Notes: generated from the letters alone by a model not told the origin. DNA of 52,473 bases from Planctomycetia bacterium (GCA_005787685.1 SYAC01000052.1:1-52473), one strand, 5' to 3'. Positions 40,393-48,964 are shown, numbered from the stretch's first letter. Numbers and translations are program-made.

Positions 40393-41980
40393 TCACCAGT
40401 GGCGATTGATCGCGCTTAAATTGCGCGCGGTCAATGGCCAAGCACCAACGCTCAACCAGTTTCACATCCAGCTTGGTTGAGCACGCAATCGCTGGCACAT
40501 CGCCCTCATGCTCAATCCAACCGGTGACAATATTGTCCAAGTCCGTGTAGGGCGGCAACGAATCTTGATCAGTTTGATTTGGCCGCAACTCGGCGCTGGG
40601 CGCTTTGCTGATACTGGCTTCTGGAATGGGCGCGCACGGCAAACCAAGTTGCGCAAAATTGGCGTTGATCCAATTTGAAAGGGCGTACACCTGCATCTTC
40701 AACAAATCACCAATGGGCGCCATGGCGCCAACCATGTCGCCGTAGAGCGTGGCGTAGCCGGTGGCCAACTCGCTTTTATTTCCAGTGGCAAGAACCAACG
40801 AGCCATCCGCGTTGCTCACGGACATGGAAGTCAGCCCGCGTAATCGACTCTGAAGATTTTCGTCGGCAAGTCCCTTGAAGGCACCAAGGCCCGCACCCAA
40901 TTGTTGCGACATCAACGCATGGGATTGATCAATAGGCAATGTCAGCAAGCGGCCCAACTTCAAGCGGCGCGCCAATTCCTTGGCGTCCGCCACGCTGCCG
41001 GCGCTGGAATACTGGGATGGCATCATGATGCCCGTTATATTTTGAGCGCCCAATGCCAGCGCGGCCAGTGTCGCCACCAGCGCCGAGTCAATGCCACCGG
41101 ACAATCCAATCGTGGCCTTGGCATGCTTGGTCTTAGCAAAATAACAGGCAATTCCGCACATAATGGCGCGTGTGAGGTCGCCCATGTCGTCAGGTGGGGC
41201 GTACACAAGCGCGCGCGATGCGGCAAGATCAACGGTGATGAAGTCGGACTGAAAGAACGCACCCAGGTGTGTAAGGGCAGCGCCGCAAGACACGCCCACA
41301 CTGCCTCCGTCAAAAACCAAATCGTCATTGGCACCAACTTGTTGGCAGGACAGAATTGGCATGGAATATTTTTTAGCCAATTGACACAAGCGCGCATGCT
41401 GACGCGCGCGCTTACCCAACACAAATGGACTAGCGCTTGAAACCAGCAACACAGTGGCGCCATCCTTCACTGTTTGGGCCACGGGATCAATGTGATAGTG
41501 ACGCGAGGTGGCCACATCATCGGCGCCCCAAATATCCTCGCAAATCAACAAGCCAAAATGTTTGCCGCCATGCTCTATGACCAAGGTGTTTTCGCCGGGC
41601 GAAAAATATCTGTCCTCATCAAAGACATCGTAAGTTGGAAGCAAACGCTTGTCGTAGTAATTTTCGATAACGCCGCCGCGGCACACCGCCAAACAATTTG
41701 CCAGATCGCGACCCGCGCGCTCCACGCGGCGAACGGCGCCAATGATCAGGGTCATGTCCGCGAATTGTTTTGCTATTTCCGTCAGAGCTCGCTCGCACGC
41801 CGCCGCCACCCCGGCGCGCAGCACCAAATCGCGCGGCGGATATCCCAGCAGCGCCATTTCGCCCGTCAGCAGCAGCGTGACACCGCCTTGGCGCGCCTTT
41901 TCAGCAGCGTCCATGATCAAGCGCTGGTTCCCCACCACATCGCCAACAATGGGATCAAGTTGTGCCATGGCAATATGCAT
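40322..41980 (-). CDS. nadE: Glutamine-dependent NAD+ synthetase
   Basis: 552 residues in two domains. The N-terminal nitrilase-type glutaminase (1 to about 260) has the triad Glu in TGEMALLGYPP, Lys in YDKRLLPTYDVFDE and Cys in LLICEDIWG. The C-terminal synthetase has the PP-loop GLSGGIDSALVA, ATGNKSELATGY and the family ending TFGRGRPMPIAARW. It amidates nicotinate adenine dinucleotide using ammonia channelled from glutamine. TAGCAT (41988-41993) lies 7 nt before the ATG. The 3' end overlaps the convergent metallophosphoesterase gene by 71 bp. Confidence 0.95.
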   Translation of the reverse strand: MHIAMAQLDPIVGDVVGNQRLIMDAAEKARQGGVTLLLTGEMALLGYPPRDLVLRAGVAAACERALTEIAKQFADMTLIIGAVRRVERAGRDLANCLAVCRGGVIENYYDKRLLPTYDVFDEDRYFSPGENTLVIEHGGKHFGLLICEDIWGADDVATSRHYHIDPVAQTVKDGATVLLVSSASPFVLGKRARQHARLCQLAKKYSMPILSCQQVGANDDLVFDGGSVGVSCGAALTHLGAFFQSDFITVDLAASRALVYAPPDDMGDLTRAIMCGIACYFAKTKHAKATIGLSGGIDSALVATLAALALGAQNITGIMMPSQYSSAGSVADAKELARRLKLGRLLTLPIDQSHALMSQQLGAGLGAFKGLADENLQSRLRGLTSMSVSNADGSLVLATGNKSELATGYATLYGDMVGAMAPIGDLLKMQVYALSNWINANFAQLGLPCAPIPEASISKAPSAELRPNQTDQDSLPPYTDLDNIVTGWIEHEGDVPAIACSTKLDVKLVERWCLAIDRAQFKRDQSPLVIKVAARTFGRGRPMPIAARWRLA

Positions 41981-41987
41981 GCGTCAG

Positions 41988-41993
41988 ATGCTA
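41988..41993 (-). promoter_or_regulatory. Putative -10 (TAGCAT) of nadE, leaderless type
   Basis: TAGCAT is 7 nt from the nadE ATG, with no Shine-Dalgarno between. Position-based inference. Confidence 0.35.
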
Positions 41994-42110
41994 CGAATTC
42001 TTTGCACCATTGGCAGAATCATGAATCACCGCCAAGATCGAGCATTTTTTGTGGTCTTGGTGAAAACAGTGTGCCATTGACGCACGAGCGTGTCAGCGAC
42101 ACCGGCACAT

Positions 42111-42713
42111 TTATTGCGCGCGCGCAGGCAGCGCTGGCGACATGCGATTCTGAAGCGCCGACAAGATGGCGCGCACTGTGCAGGGCTTGCGCACAATCGC
42201 GCCAACACCTGCGCCAATCAATATGGTTTCATCAGACGAGCCTAGCGTTTCGCAGGTTGCGACCACGCGCGTTGATCTTTTTTCACTGCGCAACCACGCT
42301 GTCAACCCCGCTGCTTCGCTCACGCCAATGTTGCAATCCACAACAATGGCGCTTGGGCGCGAACGCTCGCACAACACGCCGGCCTCAAAGACGCCGTTGA
42401 CAACGAACACTTCACGCTTGGTTTCCTGCACCATCACATCGTGCAATATTTGGGCAGTGGCGGCGTTTGCGTCCACAATCAGCAAGCTGCCTTGGCCAGT
42501 TATCGCAGTCAATTCCGTCACAGGCAGCCTGTGCTTGCGCATAAAATGTTCGAGCGCCTCGTGAGTCACGCGACGATCACGGCTGCCAGGAATCTTGTAT
42601 CCCTGCAGACGTCCGCAATCAATCCACTTGCTGACGGTGCGTGCGGAAACTTTGCAAATTGCGGCGACTTCGCCAGTGGTGAGAACATTGTTGGTATTTC
42701 TATTTGCAGTCAT
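42111..42713 (-). CDS. Regulator with N-terminal excisionase-like HTH and C-terminal receiver domain
   Basis: About 200 residues. Residues 10-60 form a MerR/excisionase-type DNA-binding domain (VLTTGEVAAICKVSARTVSKWID, KIPGSRDRRV). Residues 75-190 are a CheY-like receiver: acidic residue in LLIVDAN, phosphoacceptor Asp in IVVDCNIG, Thr in VVATCE and Lys in VRKPC. One of the usual acidic pair is missing. The order DNA-binding then receiver is the reverse of most response regulators. No kinase gene is adjacent. A TAAAGT 10 nt before an alternative ATG at 42734 may be the -10; 42713 is an equally possible start. Confidence 0.82.
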   Translation of the reverse strand: MTANRNTNNVLTTGEVAAICKVSARTVSKWIDCGRLQGYKIPGSRDRRVTHEALEHFMRKHRLPVTELTAITGQGSLLIVDANAATAQILHDVMVQETKREVFVVNGVFEAGVLCERSRPSAIVVDCNIGVSEAAGLTAWLRSEKRSTRVVATCETLGSSDETILIGAGVGAIVRKPCTVRAILSALQNRMSPALPARAQ

Positions 42714-42870
42714 GGTGCAATGAAATCGGGACATTCAGGGTGCGACTTTAATAAATGCGCCATTTTTACAATTTGGGCATGCACCAGCTTTTCAAGGCAA
42801 ATATTGAGGATTTGAAGCCCTTGCCAGCCTCCGTCAGCCACGCGCGCCCCCGCCCCGCCAAGACCGCGGC

Positions 42871-44118
42871 TCAATCCTCCAGCGGTTTGGACTCCGACAG
42901 AATGCGAATGCCCTTGGCGAGCAGCGCGGTGCGCAACTGCGACAAGTGTTCGCCGTCGCGCACTTCAAGCGTGCACTTCACCATGACGGTGCTCACATCG
43001 GCTCCACCAAATGTTCGGTCGTGTTCAATTTGTTTCACGCTGGCGCCAACATGCGCGATGGTGGCCGCAAGTTCCGCCAATCCACCAGGTCGATCTGAAA
43101 TAACGGCGGTGAATTGCGCCATGCGCTCATCCAGCACCACGCCGCGCTCAATCACGCGCGTCAACATCATGGGATCAATGTTGCCGCCACACAACACAAC
43201 GGCAACGCGCTTGCCATGCAGTGCATTTAATTTTCCAGCCAGGAAAGCCGCCAAGCCAACCGCGCCCGCGCCTTCCACCACGCCCTTTTCCAATTCCAAA
43301 ATGCGCAAGATAGCCAGTGCAATGTGCGCCTCACTTACGGTCACCACCTCATCCACGCGCTGACGCGCCAAGGCGAAGGCACGCTCGCCCACTTGCGGAA
43401 CCGCCAAGCCATCGGCCAATGTCGCGCCGTACCAGGCGTCGACCGGATGACCCACCTGCAACGCGTCGTGCAAACTTGGACAACGCTGCGGCTCCACGCC
43501 AATCACTTGCACGCGTGGATTTTTTTCCTTCACGGCAATGGCCAAGCCCGCGATCAAACCCGCGCCGCCTACAGGAACAACAATGGCATCCAAGTTTTTC
43601 ACTTGTTCAATGATTTCAAGCCCAATTGTGCCCGCGCCCGCGATAATGGCGGCGTCATTGAAGCCATGGATGTAGGTTAATTTTTCAGCCGCTGCGATCT
43701 CGTCGGCTTTGACTTTGGCTTCGGCAATATTTTGCCCATGCAAGACAACTTTGGCGCCAAAGCCGTGGCAACGCGTTTGCTTTACAAGCGGCGCGCCCTT
43801 GGGCATGACCACCGTGATTGGAACATTAAGTTCACGCCCGTGGTAGGCAAGCGCCAAGGCGTGGTTGCCGGCGCTGGCGGCAATCACTCCGCGCTGGCGC
43901 GTGGCTGGATCAAGCAACAAAAGCGCGTTGCGCGCCCCGCGCTCCTTAAAACTTCCGGTGCGCTGCAAATATTCCGACTTGCAAAAAAGAGTGGCGCCGC
44001 ACAATTCGCTCAAGGCCGCGCTCTCGTGGCACGGAGTGCGGATGATTCCAGTTTCTATGCGCGCCTGCGCCGCGACAATATCACCGTAGCCCACATCGCT
44101 TACCAATGACGGACTCAT
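42871..44118 (-). CDS. ilvA: Threonine ammonia-lyase (threonine dehydratase) with C-terminal ACT domain
   Basis: 415 residues. PLP domain with TGSFKERGARNAL (Schiff-base Lys), SAGNHALALAYHG, VPVGGAGLIAGLA (phosphate loop) and CGGNIDP. The last about 85 residues form a single ACT-like regulatory domain (FTAVISDRPGGLAELAATIAHVG). Deaminates threonine to 2-oxobutyrate, for isoleucine synthesis or catabolism; the short form with one ACT domain is often of the catabolic type. It follows pckA by 52 bp with an AGGCG near the ATG, so the two may be co-transcribed. Confidence 0.92.
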   Translation of the reverse strand: MSPSLVSDVGYGDIVAAQARIETGIIRTPCHESAALSELCGATLFCKSEYLQRTGSFKERGARNALLLLDPATRQRGVIAASAGNHALALAYHGRELNVPITVVMPKGAPLVKQTRCHGFGAKVVLHGQNIAEAKVKADEIAAAEKLTYIHGFNDAAIIAGAGTIGLEIIEQVKNLDAIVVPVGGAGLIAGLAIAVKEKNPRVQVIGVEPQRCPSLHDALQVGHPVDAWYGATLADGLAVPQVGERAFALARQRVDEVVTVSEAHIALAILRILELEKGVVEGAGAVGLAAFLAGKLNALHGKRVAVVLCGGNIDPMMLTRVIERGVVLDERMAQFTAVISDRPGGLAELAATIAHVGASVKQIEHDRTFGGADVSTVMVKCTLEVRDGEHLSQLRTALLAKGIRILSESKPLED

Positions 44119-44140
44119 GCGTTCGCCTTTGACAGCACGC

Positions 44141-44176
44141 TGTCCATGCGCGTCAGGCTATCCATGCGCGTCAAAC
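44141..44176 (-). repeat. Imperfect 18-bp direct duplication at the pckA-ilvA junction
   Basis: Two units sharing TCCATGCGCGTCA, 18 bp apart, overlap the pckA stop codon. It is another short in-phase duplication at a gene end; no function is evident. Confidence 0.7.
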
Positions 44177-45751
44177 CTTTGGACCCGCCGCGCGCACTGC
44201 GTCGCTGATTGCGAACTTGATGTCATTGGCGCGGAATTTGGCGGCTAATTGCTTGGCACTGGCGTCGTAGGCGGCGCCATCCTTCCATGTCTTGCGTGGA
44301 TCAAGCACCTCGCTGGGCACGCCTGGAACTTCCACAGGCATGTGCAAACCAAATATTGAATGCGTGGTGGTCTTCACCTTCTTGAGCGAGCCATTCAAAA
44401 TGGCCGTGACCATGGCGCGCGTGTACGCCAATTTGAAACGGCTTCCAACACCATACGCGCCGCCGGTCCAACCCGTGTTGAGCAACCACACATCGGTTGC
44501 GTTCTGGCGAATGCGATCGGCCAACATGGTGGCGTACACCATGGGCGGACGCGGCATGAATGGACCTCCAAAGCACGCGCTGAAATTTGGTTGCGGCTCG
44601 GTCACGCCGGCTTCAGTGCCAGCCAGCTTGGAGGTGTATCCATTCAAGAAGTAATACTGCGCTTGCTCCGGCGTTAATTTGGAAAGTGGCGGCAGAACTC
44701 CAAAGGCATCCGCGGAAAGAAATATGCAATTGGTGGGCTGACCAGCAATACTTGGCATGACCGCGTTGGCAATGTGACTCAGCGGATAGGTGGCGCGTGT
44801 ATTTTCGGTGCGCTTGTTGCTGTCGTAGTCTGGAACGCGTGTGACTGGATCAACGGTTGTATTTTCGAGCACGCTTCCAAAGCGAATCGCCTTGAAGATC
44901 TCAGGTTCAGTGGCCATAGAAAGTTTGATGCACTTGGCGTAGCAACCTCCCTCTATGTTGAACACGCCGCGGTCGCTCCAACCATGCTCATCATCGCCCA
45001 CCAAATCACGGTTGGGATCGGCGCTCAGCGTGGTCTTGCCTGTGCCGGAAAGACCGAAGAAAATTGCCACATTCTTGGGATCATTGCGGTCCACATTGGC
45101 CGAGCAATGCATTGGAAACACGCCGCGATCTGGCAAGTCGTAGTTCATGGCGTAAAAGATGCTCTTCTTCATTTCGCCCGCGTAGCGAGTGCCGATGATG
45201 ACAACCTTCTTGCGCTCAAGGCTTTGAATAATGGCAACGCCACTGGTCACGCCGTACTTTTGGGGATCAGTCAACTTCATGGACCCAGCGTTGATGATGG
45301 TCCAATCTTGTTGCCACCCCGCAAGCTCACTGGCCTGAGCGTTGATGAACAATGTCTTGGCAAACAGCGAGTGCCAAGCTTCTTCCGTAAACACGCTGAC
45401 CTTGCAGCGATACTTGGTGTCGGCTCCGGCGTATCCATCAAAGCGGAATAAATCGCGTCGTTGACGCAAGTGCTCCATGGCCATCGATTCAAGTGCGTCA
45501 AAGTTCTGTGGCGAAATGACTTGATTCACCTTGCCCCAATCGATATTGGCGTGAATGCTCTCTGTATCCTCTAAGAATTTATCGTTGGGACTGCGACCCG
45601 TTCGATCACCCGTGTCACATGTGATGGCACCGTTGGAGGCAAGCACACCTTCTCCTCGCGCAAGCGCCAACTCCACAAGCCGCGGCACTGGCAGATTGGC
45701 GTGAATGGCGGCGGTTCCAAAGTCAAGTTTGCGATCGGTTGCGGTTGGCAT
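44171..45751 (-). CDS. pckA: Phosphoenolpyruvate carboxykinase (ATP)
   Basis: 526 residues from ATG 45751, the standard length. Motifs are RTGRSPNDKF, KKVVIIGTRYAGEMKKS, MHCSANVD, the kinase P-loop FGLSGTGKTTLSAD and FLSADAFGVLPPLSKL. It converts oxaloacetate to PEP in gluconeogenesis. An AGGA 8 nt before the ATG (ribosome binding site) and similarity over the first residues (LDFGTAAIHANL) fix the start; the frame is open to 45982 but that would run into tRNA-His. Confidence 0.96.
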   Translation of the reverse strand: MPTATDRKLDFGTAAIHANLPVPRLVELALARGEGVLASNGAITCDTGDRTGRSPNDKFLEDTESIHANIDWGKVNQVISPQNFDALESMAMEHLRQRRDLFRFDGYAGADTKYRCKVSVFTEEAWHSLFAKTLFINAQASELAGWQQDWTIINAGSMKLTDPQKYGVTSGVAIIQSLERKKVVIIGTRYAGEMKKSIFYAMNYDLPDRGVFPMHCSANVDRNDPKNVAIFFGLSGTGKTTLSADPNRDLVGDDEHGWSDRGVFNIEGGCYAKCIKLSMATEPEIFKAIRFGSVLENTTVDPVTRVPDYDSNKRTENTRATYPLSHIANAVMPSIAGQPTNCIFLSADAFGVLPPLSKLTPEQAQYYFLNGYTSKLAGTEAGVTEPQPNFSACFGGPFMPRPPMVYATMLADRIRQNATDVWLLNTGWTGGAYGVGSRFKLAYTRAMVTAILNGSLKKVKTTTHSIFGLHMPVEVPGVPSEVLDPRKTWKDGAAYDASAKQLAAKFRANDIKFAISDAVRAAGPKV

Positions 45752-45910
45752 GATTGGGTTCCTATGGTGCAAAGTCGAAACGAGGAACTCTACCACGAAC
45801 CTACGCCATAAACCATGCTGAGATTCGTTGGGATTCACGGGCATGCGGGTGTTCATGCAGCGGCGTAAATGTGTGCAATTTGTCGGACAATTCAAAAAGA
45901 CTGCCGCCCC

Positions 45911-45940
45911 TTCACAAATCCCTTGCAAATGGCGTAAAGT
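45911..45940 (+). promoter_or_regulatory. Putative promoter of tRNA-His
   Basis: TTCACA and TAAAGT spaced by 18 nt, ending 15 nt before the tRNA. The -35 matches five of six consensus bases. Confidence 0.5.
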
Positions 45941-45954
45941 GATCCGCTTCGTAT

Positions 45955-46028
45955 GGCGGTCGTAGCTCAGTAGGTAGAGCATCGGGTTGTGATCCTGAGG
46001 GTCGCGGGTTCAAATCCCGTCGATCGCC
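45955..46028 (+). tRNA. tRNA-His (GTG)
   Basis: Cloverleaf with acceptor GCGGTCG/CGATCGC, the His-specific extra G(-1) at 45955 opposite C73, anticodon loop TTGTGAT (GTG) and T-arm GCGGG-TTCAAAT-CCCGT. CCA is not encoded. A GTG-started nitrilase gene begins 8 nt downstream. Confidence 0.96.
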
Positions 46029-46035
46029 CTTCTTT

Positions 46036-46905
46036 GTGAAATGTTTCGCGCTTCAACTTGATCCCGTTTGGGAGAACCCGGCTGAATCGCGCGGGCGCAT
46101 TGTGGACATGCTTGCGCGCGCTGGTGATGTGCGCGGTGCGTTGGTGGTGCTGCCAGAAATGGCCGAAAGTGGCTTCACCAATAATCCAGCGCGCGTGGCC
46201 GATGGCAAATCGGAGGCATTCGCCTGCGATCAATCAAAAAAGTTTGGATGCTATTTGCAACATGGATTCGTGCAAGCGCGCGGCGATTCATTTGTGAACA
46301 TGGTCGCTATTGCCTCGCCGCAAGGAAGTATTGTGGCCCGCTACGCGAAAACACATTTATTTACTCCGACCAAGGAGCACGCGCACTATCAAGCGGGCGA
46401 TTCTGTCACGGTTGCAAAGTTGGACACAGGCGTGCGGACGCGGCCCGCACACGACATGTCCAACCAGGGCGCGACCAAAGTCAACGCGGTCGACGCCGAG
46501 CAACTTGGCTCCATGTGCGTTGCGCCCATGATTTGCTACGACCTTCGCTTTCCAGAATTATGGCGCCACTGCGCGCTTGGCGGCGCGGAATTGTTCACGC
46601 TTTCAGCGTGTTGGCCCGCGCCACGCGCAGACCATCGGCGCGCGCTGTGCATTGCCCGCGCCATTGAAAATCAGGCCGTTGTGGTGGCATGCAACCGCGT
46701 TGGCAGCGAGCCAAATGCCAACTACGCGGGCGAATCATTCATCGTGACGCACACCGGCGAAATGCTGGCAGCTGCCGGCGGGGAATCAGAAATCCTGTCG
46801 GCAACAATTGACCTGGTCCAATTGCGCGCATGGCGCGCGAAATTTCCCGCGTTACGGGACATGCGCCGCGGGTTACTTGGACATTGCGATATAAAAGATC
46901 GCTGA
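46036..46905 (+). CDS. Nitrilase-superfamily amidohydrolase
   Basis: 289 residues with the complete Glu-Lys-Cys triad: VVLPEMAESGF, RYAKTHLFTP and APMICYDLRFPELW. The closest look is to Nit2/omega-amidase-type C-N hydrolases that act on alpha-keto acid amides or deaminated glutathione; substrate not determinable. An insertion around residues 130-155 (THDMSNQG-like, polar) is longer than usual. The GTG start is only 8 nt after tRNA-His and has no ribosome binding site, so it is likely read from the tRNA promoter or a processed transcript. Confidence 0.88.
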   Translation: MKCFALQLDPVWENPAESRGRIVDMLARAGDVRGALVVLPEMAESGFTNNPARVADGKSEAFACDQSKKFGCYLQHGFVQARGDSFVNMVAIASPQGSIVARYAKTHLFTPTKEHAHYQAGDSVTVAKLDTGVRTRPAHDMSNQGATKVNAVDAEQLGSMCVAPMICYDLRFPELWRHCALGGAELFTLSACWPAPRADHRRALCIARAIENQAVVVACNRVGSEPNANYAGESFIVTHTGEMLAAAGGESEILSATIDLVQLRAWRAKFPALRDMRRGLLGHCDIKDR

Positions 46906-46988
46906 TAAATCAGAAAAAATATTGACTTAAAGGTAAATAGTTTTAGAGTACATACATCGTGTGCGGTGTTTTTAGTTGTGAAATCTGT

Positions 46989-47552
46989 ATGGTTTATATG
47001 AATAAAACTCAAGAAATAATCCCGCGGGTTGTACCGATTGATTTCAATTTAAAAGATCAAATTCGTCAATGTTGTTTTGGTGACGCGGCTACATATTTGG
47101 CCGAATTCAATGTCACTCCCAATCAAATCATTGAGCATCTTGCGCGGGCGGGACTGGCGGTTGCGTCGCGGCCCGAGCGGGTTTTGGAACATCTGCATGG
47201 CGTGGTGCATGCGGTGGCTTGTATTCGCGGCGATTCACGCGGTTGGGTTCAACTGATCAATGATCATGGATGGTGCCTAGAGCGCACCGCCATGGAAACA
47301 TTCAGTATTGATGGCGCGCTTGCGGCTCACCGCTTCTGGAGGGAACTTCGAATTGGAACCAATGGCGGACATGACGGCTGTCGCCAAGATGGTTGGCCGC
47401 TACCGCGTCTGCAGTGGTACGCAGGGTTGCGGCCCTTGCGACATTGGCTTGCGGACAGACTTTTTGGCGGACTTGAGGCGACAAACCAATCAAAAACCCG
47501 CGCTCGACTTGACACAGGGGCGAACCCTCATACGCTTGCCGATGTGATGTGA
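46989..47552 (+). CDS. Unrecognised protein upstream of tRNA-Phe
   Basis: 187 residues from ATG 46989 (or 184 from 46998). There is no signal peptide. An N-terminal half (FGDAATYLAEFNVTPNQIIEHLARAG) looks helical, a middle part has WVQLINDHGWCLERTA and RFWRELR, and the C-terminal part is Arg/Trp/Gly-rich. I recognise no family. The upstream 80 bp are strikingly AT-rich (ATTGACTTAAAGGTAAATAG) and probably hold the promoter. The stop is 23 bp before tRNA-Phe. Confidence 0.55.
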   Translation: MVYMNKTQEIIPRVVPIDFNLKDQIRQCCFGDAATYLAEFNVTPNQIIEHLARAGLAVASRPERVLEHLHGVVHAVACIRGDSRGWVQLINDHGWCLERTAMETFSIDGALAAHRFWRELRIGTNGGHDGCRQDGWPLPRLQWYAGLRPLRHWLADRLFGGLEATNQSKTRARLDTGANPHTLADVM

Positions 47553-47575
47553 GGAGTGTCTTCTTCCATCGCAAC

Positions 47576-47649
47576 GGCCGCTTAGCTCAGCCTGGTAGAG
47601 CATCGCATTGAAAATGCGGGTGTCCCCGGTTCAAATCCGGGAGCTGCCA
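47576..47649 (+). tRNA. tRNA-Phe (GAA)
   Basis: 74-nt cloverleaf with D-stem GCTC/GAGC, anticodon arm TCGCA-TTGAAAA-TGCGG (GAA), T-arm CCCGG-TTCAAAT-CCGGG and discriminator A. The acceptor stem GGCCGCT/AGCTGCC has a C-T opposition at 4-69; the rest pairs. CCA not encoded. The 3' 19 bp overlap the end of an ORF on the other strand. Confidence 0.93.
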
Positions 47650-47939
47650 TTGTCGGAAATTTTTTTCGGTTTCCACCGCGCCACGGATGGGCGCATTCCG
47701 AGCAGCCATCCATCCGAAGCAAACTCTTGAATCAATCGATCACGCAGAGTTATTTCACTGACCAGCCGCACGCATGGACGCATGCGCAGAACGCGGCGCA
47801 CAAATCGCATGGCGCGCGGCGCGAAGTGCGCGGTGGAAAGCAAATGCAATTCATCGCCCTTGATTTCAACGGGCACCATGGCGAATTGCCACGCTTGGCG
47901 GCTTGTGACAGCGCCAATGTTCGAAGCGGGATTGTTCAC
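47631..47939 (-). CDS. Stand-alone GspE N-terminal (MshEN)-like domain protein
   Basis: From GTG 47939 it has 102 residues. The region VTSRQAWQFAMVPVEIKGDELHLLSTAHF...FVRRVLRMRPCVRLVSEITLRDRLIQEF has the rhythm of the type II secretion ATPase N-terminal domain (position-specific LPL, DEL.L..A, L.....V..V.A....L...I...Y). This domain binds c-di-GMP in MshE-type proteins, but here it occurs without the ATPase. The open frame extends to 48101, overlapping the divergent neighbour, so the start is uncertain (TTG 47981 is another option). The stop lies inside the tRNA-Phe T-arm on the other strand. Confidence 0.5.
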   Translation of the reverse strand: MNNPASNIGAVTSRQAWQFAMVPVEIKGDELHLLSTAHFAPRAMRFVRRVLRMRPCVRLVSEITLRDRLIQEFASDGWLLGMRPSVARWKPKKISDNGSSRI

Positions 47940-48025
47940 ATAGGGTGTTTCGGAGGATTCTCCCTGCGTCTTTACATGCAATATAAAAAATTCAAAGACA
48001 TTGCGTCTATTAGGGCGCGCGCCGC

Positions 48026-48964
48026 ATGAGTGCACCCAAGGCACTGTCGTTGCGGGAGCAACTCTCGCGTCAAATTCGATTGACGCATGATTGGCACTCA
48101 TTTCGGGCGCTTTCTGGTGTTTGGGCGTTGCTTGAACGCGCGGGCGCGCAGCGTGTGCCTTCGGCCATGGCCGAGGCGTTGGTCGCGCTGCGGCTTATTC
48201 GGGCTGGTTTTTCAGTGGAGGCCGATATTCCCACGCCCAATGGTAAAAGTTGCGACTTTCGCGCCACGCGCCAGGGTCAAAGCATGTGCGTGCATGTCAA
48301 ACAAATCAGCACCATTATTGAACAAACCCCCGCCATTCCCGCGCAGCTTCGGGCATCCATTGCGTGCCGGCGCAAGGTGCGCGCCGAGGTGTGGTGGTCG
48401 CCACGATTGGATGCATCTGGCTTGGCGCGCCTGAGCCGCTCCTTCAACGCGTTTCTGCGCGAGGCGGCCATAGGAGAATCGCTTTCAGTGCGCGACGCGC
48501 CCAACATTGAAATTGGCCGCGTGGCTATTCATCGACCCACCCAGCGCACATTGGAATTGCGCGTGGAGCGCGCCGATCGAGTACGCACACTTGACCGCAT
48601 TGAGCGTCTCACTTTGCGCGCGTTTGAGCAGTGCATGCCGCGCAGCGTGAATGTCATCGCGCTGGTGGGCAACCACATGAGCGACTGGGAGCTGTTCGAT
48701 GTCGCGTTGCATGGAACATTTGTGGAGCGCTGGGACCGTGTGCCCCACAAGGGCGAGCGCCGAGCATATGGCCGCGCCGACGATGGGTTGTGGACGCGCC
48801 ACCGCGCGCCGTGGTGCGCATTGGCGGTATCGCTCACAGCCACGGTCAGCGACTCCAACGCTCAACTTTCGCCAGGCATTTTGCTGACACGCGAGGAGGA
48901 TGCAACCCCCGCCGCCGCCATTCAAATGGCGCGCCGTGGATTGTTGCGCAGCCATTCACATTAA
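48026..48964 (+). CDS. Hypothetical protein with PD-(D/E)XK nuclease-like N-terminal half
   Basis: 312 residues, cytoplasmic. Residues about 45-95 read MAEALVALRLIRAGFSVEADIPTPNGKSCDFRATRQG...CVHVKQI, with a Glu on a helix, an Asp at the end of a strand (CDF) and a V-x-V-K strand. That is the spacing of PD-(D/E)XK nucleases (E, D, VxVK). The C-terminal half (ALVGNHMSDWELFDVALHG, ending RGLLRSHSH) is unrecognised. No methylase, helicase or other defence gene is adjacent, so nuclease activity or a housekeeping repair role are both open. AGGG 11 nt before the ATG is a weak ribosome binding site. Confidence 0.6.
   Translation: MSAPKALSLREQLSRQIRLTHDWHSFRALSGVWALLERAGAQRVPSAMAEALVALRLIRAGFSVEADIPTPNGKSCDFRATRQGQSMCVHVKQISTIIEQTPAIPAQLRASIACRRKVRAEVWWSPRLDASGLARLSRSFNAFLREAAIGESLSVRDAPNIEIGRVAIHRPTQRTLELRVERADRVRTLDRIERLTLRAFEQCMPRSVNVIALVGNHMSDWELFDVALHGTFVERWDRVPHKGERRAYGRADDGLWTRHRAPWCALAVSLTATVSDSNAQLSPGILLTREEDATPAAAIQMARRGLLRSHSH

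Noticed and set aside
45752-45982. Extended pckA start at 45982
   Set aside because: It would overlap tRNA-His and add 77 residues absent from the family; ATG 45751 has a ribosome binding site.
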